Shown: positions 47,346 through 56,490 of the stretch, in pieces
Layout of the letters: every line of letters begins with the position of its first letter
How positions within the stretch are numbered: position 1 is the stretch's first letter
The notes under the pieces: model-generated
What the model saw: only the letters and a program-made list of their open reading frames with translations
Database searches by the model: none
What the model was told of the DNA's origin: nothing
Source: an uncultured Chlorobiota bacterium
GTDB lineage: Bacteria; Bacteroidota; Bacteroidia; Bacteroidales; JAADGE01
Direction of reading: 5' to 3'
Assembly (NCBI GenBank): GCA_947311255.1
Contig: CAMZKL010000006.1
Coordinates: forward strand, 84,877 to 148,876
Length of the DNA: 64,000 bases
Position numbers and translations under genes: made by a program

Positions 47346-47801
47346 ATGAAAAACATTGCACTAGTAGCACACGATAACAGAAAAATAGACCTTATAGAAT
47401 GGGTTAAGTTTAATTGGGGAGAACTGTCTGAAAATAAAATATATTGCACAGGAACAACAGGAAAATTGGTTGAAAAAGCCTTGTCTGAAAAATGTAAAGA
47501 ACACAATTGTAAAACCCCCGAAATAATTAAACTAAAATCCGGACCATTGGGAGGAGACCAGCAAATGGGAGCACTAATAACCGAAAACAAGATAGATTTG
47601 TTTATTTTTCTTTGGGATCCAATGCAACCTCAGGCACATGATGTTGACGTTAAAGCTCTTTTAAGAATTGCTGTTTTATATAACGTACCAACAGCATGCA
47701 ATCGCTCAACTGCCGATTTAATGATTTCTTCTCCTCTAATAAAATCGGATTATAAACCAGTTTTAAAAGATTATTCTGAATATATAAATAGAAACGTCTA
47801 A
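47346..47801 (+). CDS. mgsA: Methylglyoxal synthase
   Basis: MgsA converts dihydroxyacetone phosphate to methylglyoxal and phosphate, a bypass that releases phosphate when glycolytic triose phosphates build up. The 151-residue protein has the expected length. Catalytic Asp71 lies in PLGGDQQMG, with His98 and Asp101 in AHDVDVKALLRI at the same numbering as the E. coli enzyme. The phosphate-binding residues lie in TGTTGK. Enzymes for methylglyoxal detoxification are not in the window. The gene is 23 bp after the basic exported protein and may share its transcript. Confidence 0.97.
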   Translation: MKNIALVAHDNRKIDLIEWVKFNWGELSENKIYCTGTTGKLVEKALSEKCKEHNCKTPEIIKLKSGPLGGDQQMGALITENKIDLFIFLWDPMQPQAHDVDVKALLRIAVLYNVPTACNRSTADLMISSPLIKSDYKPVLKDYSEYINRNV

Positions 47802-48064
47802 ATCTTTAAATTTTACGAAATAAAACTGTAACAAAATAAACGGATTACGGGGTAAACGCAGACTTTGTTTTTTCAATACAATTAAAGACACTGAAAAATA
47901 TGAAAATCCAAAATCAATGTTATCGTGTCAGGATAGAACAGGTTGTAATTCTAAGTAAATTAATACTTTTAACAAAGTATGAGTGTGCCCAGAATAGGAT
48001 TATTAAACATTAGTTATTTTAAAATTATTTTTCTTACTTTGTATTTAAAGATAAACCAATACAA

Positions 48065-48805
48065 ATGAATTTTTTTTATCACATAGGAAAATACATTTTG
48101 TTTATGAGGAAAATTATAAAGAAGCCTCAAAAAACAAATATTTTTATCAATGATTTATTTTTTGAAATAGAAAAAATAGGAATCAATTCCATTGTTATTG
48201 TTTTTATTATTTCAATTTTTATGGGTGCAGTAATTACCCTTCAAACTGCCTATAATATTGAACAAGCATTTATACCTTTATATCTTGTAGGACTTGGAAC
48301 AAGAGATTCAATGTTTTTGGAGTTTTCATCAACTATTGTAGGTTTAATTCTTGCAGGAAAAGTGGGTGCAAATATAGCATCTGAAATTGGTACAATGAAA
48401 ATTAGAGAACAAATAGAAGCTCTAGATATGATGGGAGTTAACTCTGAAAGTCATTTAGTTTTTCCAAAAGTGCTTGCAGCTATCATAACATTTCCATTAT
48501 TAACTCTTTTTAGTATGTTTGTTGGGATTTTTGGTGGATATTTAGCCGTTTATTTAACAAACGCAATACCTGTTGATGATTTCATCTATGGAATACACTA
48601 CTATTTTATACCTTTTTATATTACATATTCTGTTATTAAAAGTGTAATTTTTGGAATAATTATATCTTCAATTTCTGCATATCAATCATATTATATTAGT
48701 GGGGGAGCATTAGAAGTTGGTAAAGCAAGTACAAAAGCAGTTGTATATTCAAGTATCTTAATTCTATTTTTTAATGTTGTTTTAACCCAAATATTATTGT
48801 CGTGA
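48065..48805 (+). CDS. MlaE-type ABC transporter permease
   Basis: A 246-residue permease of the MlaE family, membrane part of the Mla-type ABC importer/exporter that moves phospholipid between inner and outer membranes. Typical features are an N-terminal amphipathic helix, FIISIFMGAVITLQ, the conserved GLILAGKVGANIASEIGTMK segment, EQIEALDMMGV coupling helix, and five or so hydrophobic helices. The GTG start of the ATPase gene overlaps the stop by 4 bp (GTGA). A substrate-binding MCE-domain protein (MlaD) is not adjacent. Confidence 0.93.
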   Translation: MNFFYHIGKYILFMRKIIKKPQKTNIFINDLFFEIEKIGINSIVIVFIISIFMGAVITLQTAYNIEQAFIPLYLVGLGTRDSMFLEFSSTIVGLILAGKVGANIASEIGTMKIREQIEALDMMGVNSESHLVFPKVLAAIITFPLLTLFSMFVGIFGGYLAVYLTNAIPVDDFIYGIHYYFIPFYITYSVIKSVIFGIIISSISAYQSYYISGGALEVGKASTKAVVYSSILILFFNVVLTQILLS

Positions 48806-49554
48806 TAGAATTAAAAAACATATCAAAATCTTTTGAAGATAATCATGTTTTAAAAGATATTTCTTTGAAATTTAAAAAAGGAGAAACAAACTTAATTATT
48901 GGGCAAAGTGGTTCTGGTAAAACGGTATTATTAAAATCTATTCTTGGAATACACAAAATTGATAAAGGTCAAATAATTTATGGAGAAGACGTTTATTCAG
49001 AAATGAATAATAAAGAAAAACAAAAAATACGCAAAGAAATAGGAATGGTTTTTCAAGGCGGTGCATTATTTGGATCTTCAACTGTAATGGAAAATGTAAT
49101 GTTCCCATTAACTATGTTTTCAAACTTTAGTAAATTAGAAATGGAAAAACAAGCAAGGTTTTGCTTAGAAAGAGTTAATTTAGAAGATGCAGACAACCTA
49201 TTTCCCGGAGAAATCAGTGGAGGAATGCAAAAACGTGTTGCAATAGCAAGAGCAATTGCTTTGAACCCTAAATACTTATTTTTTGATGAACCAAATTCAG
49301 GATTAGATCCACAAACATCTATTGTAATAGATAATTTAATTAAAGATATAACATTAGATTTTAATACCGTTACGGTTATAAACACACATGACATGAATTC
49401 TGTTGTAGAAATAGGAGACAATATTGCATATATACATGAAGGAAAAAAATGGTGGACAGGAAGCAGCGAAGAGCTAATGAAAACTGAAAACAAAGAGCTA
49501 AGTGAATTTGTTTTTGCCACAAAGCTTATGAGAAGTATTAAAAAAAATAAATAA
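48802..49554 (+). CDS. MlaF-type ABC transporter ATP-binding protein
   Basis: A 250-residue ATPase that powers the MlaE permease. Walker A is GQSGSGKT (34-41), the Q-loop reads GMVFQGGALFGSSTV, the ABC signature is ISGGMQKRVAIARA, and Walker B is FFDEPNSGLDP with the D-loop and an H-loop His in NTHDM. MlaF proteins typically have the GGALFDSLTV-like Q-loop, as here. The start is GTG at 48802 because it overlaps the upstream stop and gives the conserved MIELKNISKSF. The operon appears to be two genes only. Confidence 0.95.
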   Translation: MIELKNISKSFEDNHVLKDISLKFKKGETNLIIGQSGSGKTVLLKSILGIHKIDKGQIIYGEDVYSEMNNKEKQKIRKEIGMVFQGGALFGSSTVMENVMFPLTMFSNFSKLEMEKQARFCLERVNLEDADNLFPGEISGGMQKRVAIARAIALNPKYLFFDEPNSGLDPQTSIVIDNLIKDITLDFNTVTVINTHDMNSVVEIGDNIAYIHEGKKWWTGSSEELMKTENKELSEFVFATKLMRSIKKNK

Positions 49555-49621
49555 AAACCTTAGAATTTAAACCTTTCCTTATTTTTAATCAATAATTCTA
49601 ATGTAATCATACAAATATTTT

Positions 49622-49629
49622 TATTTTTG
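49622..49629 (+). promoter_or_regulatory. Candidate -7 box of guaB
   Basis: TATTTTTG is an exact TAnnTTTG match 31 bp before the guaB ATG. A -33 box with usual spacing is not apparent. Confidence 0.45.
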
Positions 49630-49660
49630 CGGATTAATATCTACTAAAGATTTTAAAAAC

Positions 49661-51133
49661 ATGTCATTCAAATCTAATAAAATTGTTTCAGAAGCCTTTA
49701 CATTTGATGATGTATTGTTACTTCCCGCATATTCAGAGGTGCTACCAAGAAATGCTGATATAAAATCTATGTTTAGCCGAAACATTGAACTTAACACTCC
49801 AATTGTTTCTGCGGCTATGGATACCGTTACAGAAGCAGGTCTAGCTATTGCAATTGCAAGAGAAGGAGGAATAGGCGTTATTCATAAAAACATGAGTATT
49901 CAACGTCAAGCTCAACAGGTAAAACAAGTAAAACGAGCAGAAAACGGAATGATTATAGACCCAATAACTATTTCAAAAGAAGAAACTGTAAACGATGCTC
50001 TAAACTTAATGACTAAATATAAAATAGGAGGTATTCCTGTTGTTGACCAATCAAAAAAACTAATTGGAATTGTAACCAATAGAGACTTAAGATTTGAAAA
50101 AAGATTAAAAAGAAAAATTAACGAGGTTATGACTTCAAAAAATCTTGTTACAACATCTCAATCTACAAATTTAGAACAAGCAGCAGGCATTTTACAACAA
50201 CATAAAATTGAAAAACTTCTTGTTGTTGATGACAAATATAAACTTGTTGGTTTAATAACATACAAAGATATAACAAAAGCAAAAGATAGACCGAATTCTT
50301 GTAAAGACAACAAAGGTCGCTTAAGAGTTGCTGCCGGCGTAGGAGTAACAAATGATGTTTTTGAAAGAATAAAAGCACTATATGATGCAGGTGTAGATGC
50401 AATTGTTATAGACACAGCACACGGACATTCAAAAGGTGTTATTGATACTCTTAAAAATGCTAAAACGAAATTTAAGGGGGTTGATTTTATTGTCGGAAAC
50501 ATAGCAACAGCAAAAGCAGCCATTGATTTAGTGGAAGCAGGAGCAGACGGAATAAAAGTTGGAATAGGACCAGGCTCAATTTGCACAACTCGTATCATTG
50601 CAGGTGTTGGCGTTCCTCAACTTTCTGCAATTTATGAAGTTGCAAACGCTGTTAAAAAAATGAATGTTCCGGTAATTGCCGATGGAGGTATAAGATATTC
50701 CGGAGATATTGTTAAAGCTCTTGCTGCAGGAGGTTCTTGCGTGATGATTGGTTCATTAATTGCCGGGGTCGAAGAATCGCCAGGAGACACAATAATTTAT
50801 CAAGGAAGGAAGTTTAAGTCTTATCGAGGAATGGGATCTGTTGAAGCAATGCAAGATGGATCAAAAGATAGATACTTTCAAGACGTTGAAGATGATGTAA
50901 AAAAACTTGTTCCAGAAGGAATCTCGGGGCGAGTGCCATACAAAGGAACTTTAACAGAAGTTATGTATCAGCTTATTGGAGGGGTTCGTGCAGGAATGGG
51001 GTATTGTGGAGCAAAAAACATTTCAGAACTTCATAAAGCCCAATTTGTAAAAATAACAAATTCCGGAGTTTCTGAAAATCATCCCCATGATATTACTATT
51101 ATAAGAGAAGCCCCAAACTATAGTAGAAGATAA
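49661..51133 (+). CDS. guaB: Inosine-5'-monophosphate dehydrogenase
   Basis: IMPDH oxidises IMP to XMP with NAD+, the first committed step of GTP synthesis. The 490-residue protein is full length: [19 protein letters not shown] near the N-terminus, a Bateman module of two CBS domains inserted at about 95-205, the active-site loop GPGSICTTR with Cys308, the phosphate site [10 protein letters not shown] and GSLIAG, and the flap [10 protein letters not shown]...GRVPYKG. All catalytic elements are intact. It stands as a single gene with 78 bp to the PpiC gene. Confidence 0.98.
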   Translation: MSFKSNKIVSEAFTFDDVLLLPAYSEVLPRNADIKSMFSRNIELNTPIVSAAMDTVTEAGLAIAIAREGGIGVIHKNMSIQRQAQQVKQVKRAENGMIIDPITISKEETVNDALNLMTKYKIGGIPVVDQSKKLIGIVTNRDLRFEKRLKRKINEVMTSKNLVTTSQSTNLEQAAGILQQHKIEKLLVVDDKYKLVGLITYKDITKAKDRPNSCKDNKGRLRVAAGVGVTNDVFERIKALYDAGVDAIVIDTAHGHSKGVIDTLKNAKTKFKGVDFIVGNIATAKAAIDLVEAGADGIKVGIGPGSICTTRIIAGVGVPQLSAIYEVANAVKKMNVPVIADGGIRYSGDIVKALAAGGSCVMIGSLIAGVEESPGDTIIYQGRKFKSYRGMGSVEAMQDGSKDRYFQDVEDDVKKLVPEGISGRVPYKGTLTEVMYQLIGGVRAGMGYCGAKNISELHKAQFVKITNSGVSENHPHDITIIREAPNYSRR

Positions 51134-51210
51134 TTAAGTAAAACATCTATTATAAATATAAATGCGCTAACAATTTATTTAATATCAATTAACTAAACAA
51201 ATATAAAAAA

Positions 51211-53181
51211 ATGAAAAAATTTACATTAATCTTATTATTAGTTTTCTTCTCAACACTAATTTTCGCACAAAAAGAAGTTGTTTTATTAACAGTTGGAGAT
51301 AAAAAAGTAAGCAAAGAAGAATTTTCATATATTTATAAAAAAAATAATTCAGATAATCTTAACGAACAATCTTTAGACGAATATTTAGAACTTTTTAAGA
51401 ACTTTAAACTTAAAGTTGTTGAGGCTGAATCTTTAAAAATGGATACTTCTTTAAGTTTTATAAATGAATTGTCAGGATACAGAAATCAACTTGCAAAACC
51501 ATATCTCACAGAAAGTGTTAAAATTGAAGAGTTTGTGAAAGAAGCATATGATAGAAACAAAACAGAAATAAAACTAGACATTATTTTTATAAAATTATCT
51601 AAAAATGCAACACCAAAAGACTCAACATTAGCCTATGAAAAAGCAATGAAAATAAAAGAAAGAATTTTAAAAGGAGAAAATTTTGAAAAAGTTGCTTCTG
51701 AAACCTCTGATGATAGGCAAGTTGCTAAAAACAAGGGTCATTTATCATTTCTTCCATCATTACGAATACCATACTCTATTCAAAACCACGCATTTGGTCC
51801 CAATAAAAATGAATTATCCAACCCAATAAGAACAGATTTCGGATATTATCTCGTAAAATTAGTGGATTCAAGACCAGCACAAGGATTTTTTAAGGTTTCA
51901 CATATTATGATTAGTGCTCCAAAGCAAATGAAAGAAGAAGAAAAAAAATTAAAAAAACAAAAAGTAGATAGTATATATTCTCGAATTCTTGCAGGAGACA
52001 AATTTGAAGATTTGGTTAAGTTTTCAGATGACAAAGGGACAGCAAAAAAAGGAGGACAGCTTCCAGAGTTCACAACAGGAAGAATGGTTCCCGAATTTGA
52101 AAAAGCAGCATTTGCTTTAAATAAGGTTGGAGATATCTCAAAACCTGTAAAAACTCAATTTGGTTGGCATATTATAAAATTATTGGATAAAAGACCACCA
52201 GAATCTTTTGAAAAACAAAAAGAAAAATTGAAAAAAGTTGTTGAAAAAGACCCAGACAGAAAAGCCCGAATTAAAAACTATGTAAACAAAAAATTAAAAA
52301 AACAATATAATTTTAAGGAAGTAGGAAAATACACAAGTTTTTATAATCTTGTAGATTCAACTGTTTTTACAGGAAAATGGAAAATGCCGTCTCTTAAAAT
52401 AAAATCAATACTCCTTTTTACTCTTGACAATAAAGATTACTATACTGATGATTTTGCCAAATTTATTGAAGCAAAACAAAAAAGAAAATCAAAAAGAGAA
52501 ATAAAATCATATGTAGATAAAATGTATAATGATTTTGTTTCACAAAGCTTAAGCGAAACAGAAAAAAACAATCTTGAAAAAAATAATCTAGATTTTAAAT
52601 ATTTAATGCAAGAATATCATGATGGAATGCTTTTGTTTGATTTAATGAAAAATGAAATATGGGACAAAGCATCAGAAGATACTATCGGATTAAAGAAGTT
52701 TTATGAAAAAAATATTTCAGACTACAAAAACCAATTAAACTTTGATTTAAGTATTTTTAAATATAAAAACATAAAAACATTTAAACTTGCATCAAAACTA
52801 CTTTCTAAAAGAGGGAAATATAACGATGATAAACTATTAAAAAAGATAAACAAAAAAGGGGAACTTTTAACTAAAGTTTCAAAAGGAGAATATTCAAAAG
52901 GCGAAAATGTTTACGCAGATAAGGTTTTTGAAATGAAGAAAAATAACAAATTGTCTGCAAAACAAAAAATTATAAACCTACCCAAAGAGAAAGTTTTAGT
53001 ATATATTAACGGAACAAAAATATCAAAACAAAAACCATTTGAAGAAGTAAAAGGAATTGTTATATCCGATTATCAAACAGAGCTCGAAAAAAAATGGATT
53101 GAAAACTTAAAGAAAAAATATAAAATTTCAGTTAATCAAAATGTTTTAAAAAGCATTAAAAAATCTTTAAACTTAAAATAA
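51211..53181 (+). CDS. Periplasmic peptidyl-prolyl isomerase with two PpiC domains
   Basis: A 656-residue parvulin-type protein with a signal peptide (about 1-19, ending LIFAQ). An N-terminal SurA-like chaperone region is followed by two parvulin domains, the first at about 128-225 (GHLSFLPSLRIPYSI, TDFGYYLVKL) and the second at about 228-330 (HIMISAP, FTTGRMVPEFEKAAF, TQFGWHIIKLLDK), and a long C-terminal helical domain. Such proteins escort unfolded outer-membrane proteins through the periplasm. It leads a block of three SurA/PpiC-type genes, consistent with outer-membrane biogenesis. Confidence 0.92.
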   Translation: MKKFTLILLLVFFSTLIFAQKEVVLLTVGDKKVSKEEFSYIYKKNNSDNLNEQSLDEYLELFKNFKLKVVEAESLKMDTSLSFINELSGYRNQLAKPYLTESVKIEEFVKEAYDRNKTEIKLDIIFIKLSKNATPKDSTLAYEKAMKIKERILKGENFEKVASETSDDRQVAKNKGHLSFLPSLRIPYSIQNHAFGPNKNELSNPIRTDFGYYLVKLVDSRPAQGFFKVSHIMISAPKQMKEEEKKLKKQKVDSIYSRILAGDKFEDLVKFSDDKGTAKKGGQLPEFTTGRMVPEFEKAAFALNKVGDISKPVKTQFGWHIIKLLDKRPPESFEKQKEKLKKVVEKDPDRKARIKNYVNKKLKKQYNFKEVGKYTSFYNLVDSTVFTGKWKMPSLKIKSILLFTLDNKDYYTDDFAKFIEAKQKRKSKREIKSYVDKMYNDFVSQSLSETEKNNLEKNNLDFKYLMQEYHDGMLLFDLMKNEIWDKASEDTIGLKKFYEKNISDYKNQLNFDLSIFKYKNIKTFKLASKLLSKRGKYNDDKLLKKINKKGELLTKVSKGEYSKGENVYADKVFEMKKNNKLSAKQKIINLPKEKVLVYINGTKISKQKPFEEVKGIVISDYQTELEKKWIENLKKKYKISVNQNVLKSIKKSLNLK

Positions 53182-53254
53182 AAAAGAAAGAAACCTTGGT
53201 TTTGTTTTTTTACAAATACTACGAAGGATATTAAATTAAATGTAACAATTATTT

Positions 53255-54100
53255 ATGTTAAAACGTTATAAAGTTCTAATTCTAAGTATTGTCTTGCTAA
53301 TTTTTTCTTGCAATAAGGAAGAAAACAAAACAAAACTTGCACAAGTTTATAATAAAGTTTTATATTTTGAAGATATTCAAGATATAATACCAAAAAACAT
53401 AAGCCCGGAAGATAGTATTGTAATACTGAAAAACAGAATAGATTTTTGGGTAAAAAAACAAACAATTTTAAAAAGAGCAGAACTTAATTTAACTGAAAAA
53501 CAAAAAGATATTAGCTCAACTGTTGAAGATTACAGAGCTTCTCTACTAATTGAAAAATACAAACAAGAAATAATAAAAAAAGAAATAGATACTACTATTT
53601 CAGAACAAGAAATAGAGAACTATTACAACCAGTTTCCTGAAAGTTTTAAATTAAACGAAGAGGTTGTAAAAGCACTATTGTTTAAGTTTTCTGTTGAAAG
53701 TAGTAATATAAACAGTTTTAAAAATGCTTTTTATTTAAATAATGAAGAAAAAATGATTGCATCGGCAGAAAAAAAAGCAAAAAATATTGAAAATTTTAAT
53801 AATAAATGGACTCAAATTTCTACGGTGCTAAATTTTTTGCCAAATAATTTTAACAACCCTGAAACTATTTTAAAAGCAAGTAAAAAACTGCAAACGAGAG
53901 ACACTAGTTTTCTGTATTATGTAATTTTTAAAGATTTCAAACTAAAAGGGGAAACAGAACCTTTGGAATTAGCAAAAGACAGAATTAAAATAATACTTTT
54001 AAATAAAAGAAAACGAAATATTATAAGAGAGTTAGAGAAAAGAATATATCAAAGTGATATAAAAAATAATAGTATTAAAATTTTCTTGAAAAACAATTAA
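53255..54100 (+). CDS. SurA-N-like lipoprotein chaperone without parvulin domain
   Basis: A 281-residue lipoprotein: a short hydrophobic signal ending in LIFSC (Cys19). The body has the SurA N-domain pattern (a VYNKVLYFEDIQDIIPK strand-helix, then helices and EQEIENYYNQFPESFKL). The parvulin core seen in its two neighbours (GxLGW/FGYHIIK) is absent, so it may be a chaperone without isomerase activity. It sits between the two full PpiC genes, 73 bp after the first and 33 bp before the second. Confidence 0.75.
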   Translation: MLKRYKVLILSIVLLIFSCNKEENKTKLAQVYNKVLYFEDIQDIIPKNISPEDSIVILKNRIDFWVKKQTILKRAELNLTEKQKDISSTVEDYRASLLIEKYKQEIIKKEIDTTISEQEIENYYNQFPESFKLNEEVVKALLFKFSVESSNINSFKNAFYLNNEEKMIASAEKKAKNIENFNNKWTQISTVLNFLPNNFNNPETILKASKKLQTRDTSFLYYVIFKDFKLKGETEPLELAKDRIKIILLNKRKRNIIRELEKRIYQSDIKNNSIKIFLKNN

Positions 54101-54133
54101 AAAAACGATTTCAAAATTTGAACCAAATAAAAA

Positions 54134-55480
54134 ATGATAAAAATTTTAAAAACAACATTACTGCTACTTATTTTAAGTTTGCAAGCAATTTCTCAAAACA
54201 ATTCAATAGACGGAATAATTGCAATTGTAGGAAACAAAACCATTTTGAAATCAGACGTTGAAACCCTCATGCTTCAATATAAATCAAGAGGAGAAACACA
54301 TGGCGAAAACCTAAGATGTTTTGTTTTTGAAGAACTTCTTTACCAAGCACTTCTTGTAAACCAAGCAAATGTTGACAGTATTGAAGTGTCTGATAATCAG
54401 GTAGAAGGCGAGTTAGATAGAAGAATGTCTATGTTTGAAGAACAAATGAACGGTAGAGAAGCAATGGAAGAATATTTTAACAAACCATTCAGTAAAATAA
54501 AAGACCATTTCAGGGATGTTGTTAAAGACCAAATACTTTCCCAACAAATGGAGAGCCAAATAACACAAGATATAAAAGTTACACCAAAAGAAGTGAAAAC
54601 CTTTTTTAAAACTCTCCCAAAAGACAGCCTTCCTCTTGTAGAATCCGAAATTGAAATAGCACAAATTGTTATACACCCTGTTATTAAAGACTCACAAATA
54701 AAAAAAATTAAAAAATCTCTTAAAGAATATATTGACAGAGTAAAAAAAGGAGAAGAATTTGGTTTTCTTGCAAGTTTATATTCTGATGATGTAGCTTCTG
54801 CTGCAAACGATGGAGATTTAGGCTGGGTAAGAAGAGGAGACTTAGTTCCCGAATTTGCAGCAGCAGCCTTTGAATTAGAAAAAGAAGGAGAACTTTCAAA
54901 AATTATAAAAACAGAATTTGGCTACCATATTATTCAATTTTTAGAAAGAAAAGGAGAAAGAATACATATCAGACACATACTTAAAATACCAAAAGCTTTA
55001 AGCTCTGAGAAAAGGAAAGCAAAGACAACATTAGACAGTATTGCAAAAATTATAAGGAATAAAGAAATGACATTTGAAGAGGCTGCAATAAGGTATTCTA
55101 CTGATGAAGAAACAAATAAAAGTGGAGGAATTGTTATAAACCCTTATACTGGAACATCAGGTTTTAAAAGCAGTCAATTAGATGCTGCAACAAACTATAT
55201 TTTAAAACAAATGAATGCAGGAGAAATTTCTCAATCATACGAAAGCAGAAGTATGAAAGGAAAACCCGAAATAAAAATAATAAAACTTATAAATAAAACA
55301 GAACCCCATATTGCAGACATAAAAACTGATTATCAGCTTATTAGTGATATGTCAAAACAAAAAAAGAAAGATATAATAGTTAGTAATTGGATTAAAAAAG
55401 TTCAAAAAACAACTTATTTTAAAATAGACGAAGATTACCGGAACTGTAATTTTAAATACAAAGGATGGTTCTCCAAATAA
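54134..55480 (+). CDS. SurA-type periplasmic chaperone / peptidyl-prolyl isomerase
   Basis: A 448-residue protein with a signal peptide (about 1-20, ending QAISQ), the SurA N-terminal chaperone opening DGIIAIVGNKTILKSDVE and two parvulin domains at about 172-273 (DGDLGWVRRGDLVPEFAAAA, TEFGYHIIQF) and about 275-380. The DLGWVRRGDLVPEF signature and FGYHIIQ are intact in the first domain. The second is more divergent. SurA helps fold outer-membrane beta-barrels, and the neighbouring MoxR and OstA-like genes fit that setting. Confidence 0.93.
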   Translation: MIKILKTTLLLLILSLQAISQNNSIDGIIAIVGNKTILKSDVETLMLQYKSRGETHGENLRCFVFEELLYQALLVNQANVDSIEVSDNQVEGELDRRMSMFEEQMNGREAMEEYFNKPFSKIKDHFRDVVKDQILSQQMESQITQDIKVTPKEVKTFFKTLPKDSLPLVESEIEIAQIVIHPVIKDSQIKKIKKSLKEYIDRVKKGEEFGFLASLYSDDVASAANDGDLGWVRRGDLVPEFAAAAFELEKEGELSKIIKTEFGYHIIQFLERKGERIHIRHILKIPKALSSEKRKAKTTLDSIAKIIRNKEMTFEEAAIRYSTDEETNKSGGIVINPYTGTSGFKSSQLDAATNYILKQMNAGEISQSYESRSMKGKPEIKIIKLINKTEPHIADIKTDYQLISDMSKQKKKDIIVSNWIKKVQKTTYFKIDEDYRNCNFKYKGWFSK

Positions 55481-55506
55481 ATAACAGAACTTAATATATA
55501 AAAAAG

Positions 55507-56472
55507 ATGATAAAATTTAAAGATGATGTTGAGGCTGTAAATGCTTTAAAAAGAACATATGAAAATTTCTTTTCTGAAATTAATAAAGTTATATACGGAC
55601 AAGATGATGTTATAAAAGAAGTATTAATTTCTATTTTTAGTAATGGACATTGTCTTTTAATTGGTGTCCCGGGTCTTGCAAAAACATTACTTGTAAATAC
55701 TTTGGCAGAAGTTTTAGGATTAGAATATAAAAGAATACAATTTACACCAGATTTAATGCCCTCAGATATTATAGGAACTGAAATTTTAGACGAAAACAGA
55801 AAATTTAAATTCCTTAAAGGACCACTGTTTGCAAATATTGTTTTAGCCGATGAAATAAACAGAACACCACCAAAAACACAAGCAGCTCTTTTGGAAGCAA
55901 TGCAAGAAAAAAACGTTACGGCAGGAGGAATAAAATATGAGCTTGGAAAACCATTTTTTGTTCTTGCAACTCAAAACCCTATTGAACAAGAAGGAACATA
56001 CCCTCTACCGGAAGCTCAATTAGATAGGTTTATGTTCAATATCTGGTTAGATTATCCAAAATTTGACGATGAAATAAAAATTGTTCAAGAAACAACAAAA
56101 GAGAAGTCAATTAAATTAGAAAATATTGTAACAGGAGAAGAAATTATTTACTTCCAGCAACTTGTAAGAAGAATACCAATTAACGACAATGTTTTAAAAT
56201 ATGCAGTTAATTTAACGGTTGCCACACGCCCGGGAACAGAAAAGGCAAACGATATTGCAAACAAATACTTGGAATGGGGAGCAGGGCCGAGAGCATCTCA
56301 ATATCTTGTGATAGGAGCTAAAGCTCACGCAGCTCTTAATGGAAAATTCTCTCCAGATATTGATGATGTTAAAGCAATTGCCCTGCCGGTTCTTAGGCAT
56401 AGAATTATAAGAAACTATAAAGCCGAAGCAGAAGGAATTTCTGTCGAAGATATAATTAATCAATTATTATAG
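55507..56472 (+). CDS. MoxR family AAA+ ATPase (copy 2)
   Basis: A 321-residue MoxR-type ATPase with Walker A GVPGLAKT (about 57-64), Walker B LADEINRTP and the ATQNPIEQEGTYPLPEAQLD block. It is clearly paralogous to copy 1 at 25357 but belongs to a different operon, between SurA and the OstA-like gene. No DUF58 or VWA protein is encoded beside it either. The role is probably chaperone-like in envelope assembly, inferred from neighbours. Confidence 0.93.
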   Translation: MIKFKDDVEAVNALKRTYENFFSEINKVIYGQDDVIKEVLISIFSNGHCLLIGVPGLAKTLLVNTLAEVLGLEYKRIQFTPDLMPSDIIGTEILDENRKFKFLKGPLFANIVLADEINRTPPKTQAALLEAMQEKNVTAGGIKYELGKPFFVLATQNPIEQEGTYPLPEAQLDRFMFNIWLDYPKFDDEIKIVQETTKEKSIKLENIVTGEEIIYFQQLVRRIPINDNVLKYAVNLTVATRPGTEKANDIANKYLEWGAGPRASQYLVIGAKAHAALNGKFSPDIDDVKAIALPVLRHRIIRNYKAEAEGISVEDIINQLL

Positions 56473-56490
56473 GCTTACATAATTTAAAAC

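Noticed and set aside
53181..53212. A/T-rich inverted repeat after the first PpiC gene as a terminator
   Set aside because: The stem depends on wobble pairs and has a mismatch, and the remaining operon appears to continue across it.
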